Source: an uncultured Erysipelotrichaceae bacterium (GTDB taxonomy: Bacteria > Bacillota_I > Bacilli_A > RF39 > UBA660). Taken from it: a DNA stretch of 12,864 nt. Shown here piece after piece: positions 11,712 through 12,864 of the stretch (positions are counted from its first letter, which is position 1; every line of letters starts with the position of its first letter). The position numbers and the translations under genes are program-made. The notes beneath the pieces are model-generated. The model was not told where the DNA came from and ran no database searches. It saw only the letters and a program-made list of their open reading frames with translations. The stretch spans positions 1 to 12,864 of the forward strand of contig CACZQD010000063.1 in NCBI GenBank assembly GCA_902783215.1. The letters run 5' to 3'.

Positions 11712-12864
11712 ATGAGTAAAATTAAAGATGTAATTGGAAGAGAAATATTAGATTCTCGTGGAAACCCTACAGTAGAAGTAGATGTTATTTTAGAAAGTGG
11801 TATTATGGGTAGAGCTGCAGTTCTATGCAGAGCTTCGACTGGTGAACGTGAAGCTTTAGAGATGCGTGACGGTGGAGATCGTTACATGGGTAAAGGTGTT
11901 TTAAATGCTGTCAATCATGTTAATAATGAATTAAAAAACTTAGTTGTTGGAATGGATTGTTTGAATCAAAAAGAAATTGATTATGCTATGATTGAATTAG
12001 ATGGGACTGAAACTAAATCTAACTTAGGTGCTAATGCAATTTTAGGTGTATCGATGGCTGTTTTAAAGGCTGCTGCTAAATATAAAGGGTTACCTTTATA
12101 TAGATATATTGGTGATGGTAGTTTACTTCCTGTTCCAATGATGAATATTATTAATGGTGGTGCTCATGCTGATAATAAATTAGATTTTCAAGAATTTATG
12201 ATTATTCCACAACGTGATACTATTAAAGAAAGAGTAAGAGTTGGAGCTGAAGTGTTTCATAATTTAAAGAAAGTATTAAATGAAAAAGGTTTAGCTACTG
12301 GAGTAGGTGATGAAGGTGGTTTTGCACCTGATTTAGATAATAATTCTGAAGGTTTTGATCTTATTATGGAAGCAATTAAAAGAGCTGGATATGAACCAGG
12401 AAAAGATGTTTGTTTGGCTATTGATGTTGCTGCATCAGAATTTTATAGTGATGGTAAATATAACTTAGTTGGTGAAGATAGAAGTTTAACTACGGAAGAG
12501 TTAGTTGAATTCTATGAAGAATTAGTGAGTAAATATCCAATTATTTCTATTGAAGATCCTGTTGATGAAAATGATTGGGATGGATTTAGATTAATTACTG
12601 AAAGAATTGGTGATAAGGTTCAATTAGTAGGTGATGATTTATTTGTAACTAATAAAAAATGTTTACAGATGGGTATTGATAATCATGCAGGACATGCCAT
12701 ACTTTTAAAAGTAAATCAAATTGGAACAATTACTGAAACATTAGAGACAATTGATTTAGCTAGAAGAAATGGTTATAAGACAATTATTTCTCATCGTAGT
12801 GGGGAAACTGAAGATACAACAATTGCCGATCTTGCAGTAGGACTAGATTTAGGGCAAATTAAAA
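11712..12864 (+). CDS. eno: Enolase (3' end beyond the window), with altered catalytic loop 1
   Basis: Enolase (phosphopyruvate hydratase) converts 2-phosphoglycerate to phosphoenolpyruvate in glycolysis. The 384 visible residues cover about nine-tenths of the usual 430. They include DSRGNPTVE near the N-terminus and NGGAHADN with the substrate-binding His. They also include FQEFM, the catalytic GDEGGFAP, the magnesium ligands in IDVAASEF, SIEDP and GDDLF, the catalytic Lys in LLKVNQIGT, and SHRSGETEDTTIADL. The sequence stops at GQIK. The oddity is mobile loop 1. Enolases almost always read PSGASTG there, but this one reads LCRASTG (L38, C39, R40), while the metal-contacting Ser and the Thr-Gly are kept. 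The gene has its own promoter and a strong ribosome binding site. Everything else looks like a functional housekeeping enolase. Confidence 0.95.
   Translation, partial: MSKIKDVIGREILDSRGNPTVEVDVILESGIMGRAAVLCRASTGEREALEMRDGGDRYMGKGVLNAVNHVNNELKNLVVGMDCLNQKEIDYAMIELDGTETKSNLGANAILGVSMAVLKAAAKYKGLPLYRYIGDGSLLPVPMMNIINGGAHADNKLDFQEFMIIPQRDTIKERVRVGAEVFHNLKKVLNEKGLATGVGDEGGFAPDLDNNSEGFDLIMEAIKRAGYEPGKDVCLAIDVAASEFYSDGKYNLVGEDRSLTTEELVEFYEELVSKYPIISIEDPVDENDWDGFRLITERIGDKVQLVGDDLFVTNKKCLQMGIDNHAGHAILLKVNQIGTITETLETIDLARRNGYKTIISHRSGETEDTTIADLAVGLDLGQIK

Noticed and set aside
1..12864. CRISPR array, tRNA, rRNA, insertion sequence
   Set aside because: No regularly spaced repeats, no tRNA- or rRNA-like conserved stretches and no transposase-like protein were seen on either strand.

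Overview
The window is a very AT-rich stretch (GC roughly 25-30% by eye) from a low-GC Gram-positive bacterium. Strong AGGAGG-type ribosome binding sites, a YtxH protein, a lipobox protein, the long clostridial-type GltX and extended -10 promoters fit an uncultured gut-type lineage of Bacilli (Erysipelotrichales/RF39-like). That placement is inference. The genetic code looks standard: every visible tryptophan is TGG and one gene stops at TGA (2578-2580).

Layout. Positions 1-370 hold leftward genes: only the first codons of one gene at the edge, and a small Pro/Met-rich coiled-coil protein with its own terminator. Divergent from these, trmB (tRNA m7G46 methyltransferase) opens a rightward series that runs to the end of the window. 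A tightly packed, partly overlapping envelope operon covers 1151-5730: a lipoprotein, an acidic disordered protein with one conserved-looking hydrophobic island, a DUF948-like membrane coiled-coil protein, a YtxH protein, a single-pass membrane protein, and a large sensor with two Venus-flytrap-like regions ending in a degenerate GGDEF domain. A second unit (5789-7438) encodes a Cys-rich CFI-box-like protein and an unrecognised 349-residue protein. gltX (7489-9132) follows under its own promoter.

After gltX comes a 327-base AT-rich gap with hairpins. Then come two adjacent, unrelated-looking Fic-domain genes, each with its own promoter, each with an intact Fic motif and an N-terminal inhibitory motif. 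An unrecognised 207-residue protein is co-transcribed with the second. The window closes inside eno (enolase). The Fic genes therefore form a small accessory block between two housekeeping genes.

Regulatory architecture is compact and repetitive. Several terminator hairpins begin inside the last codons of the gene they end, and their T-runs touch the next gene's promoter. Most promoters are TG-n-TATAAT or TG-n-TACAAT extended -10 elements placed 15-30 bases before the start codon. The most unusual protein-level signals are the altered enolase catalytic loop, the DGNEF sensor at the end of the envelope operon, and the double Fic locus with its unknown partner.
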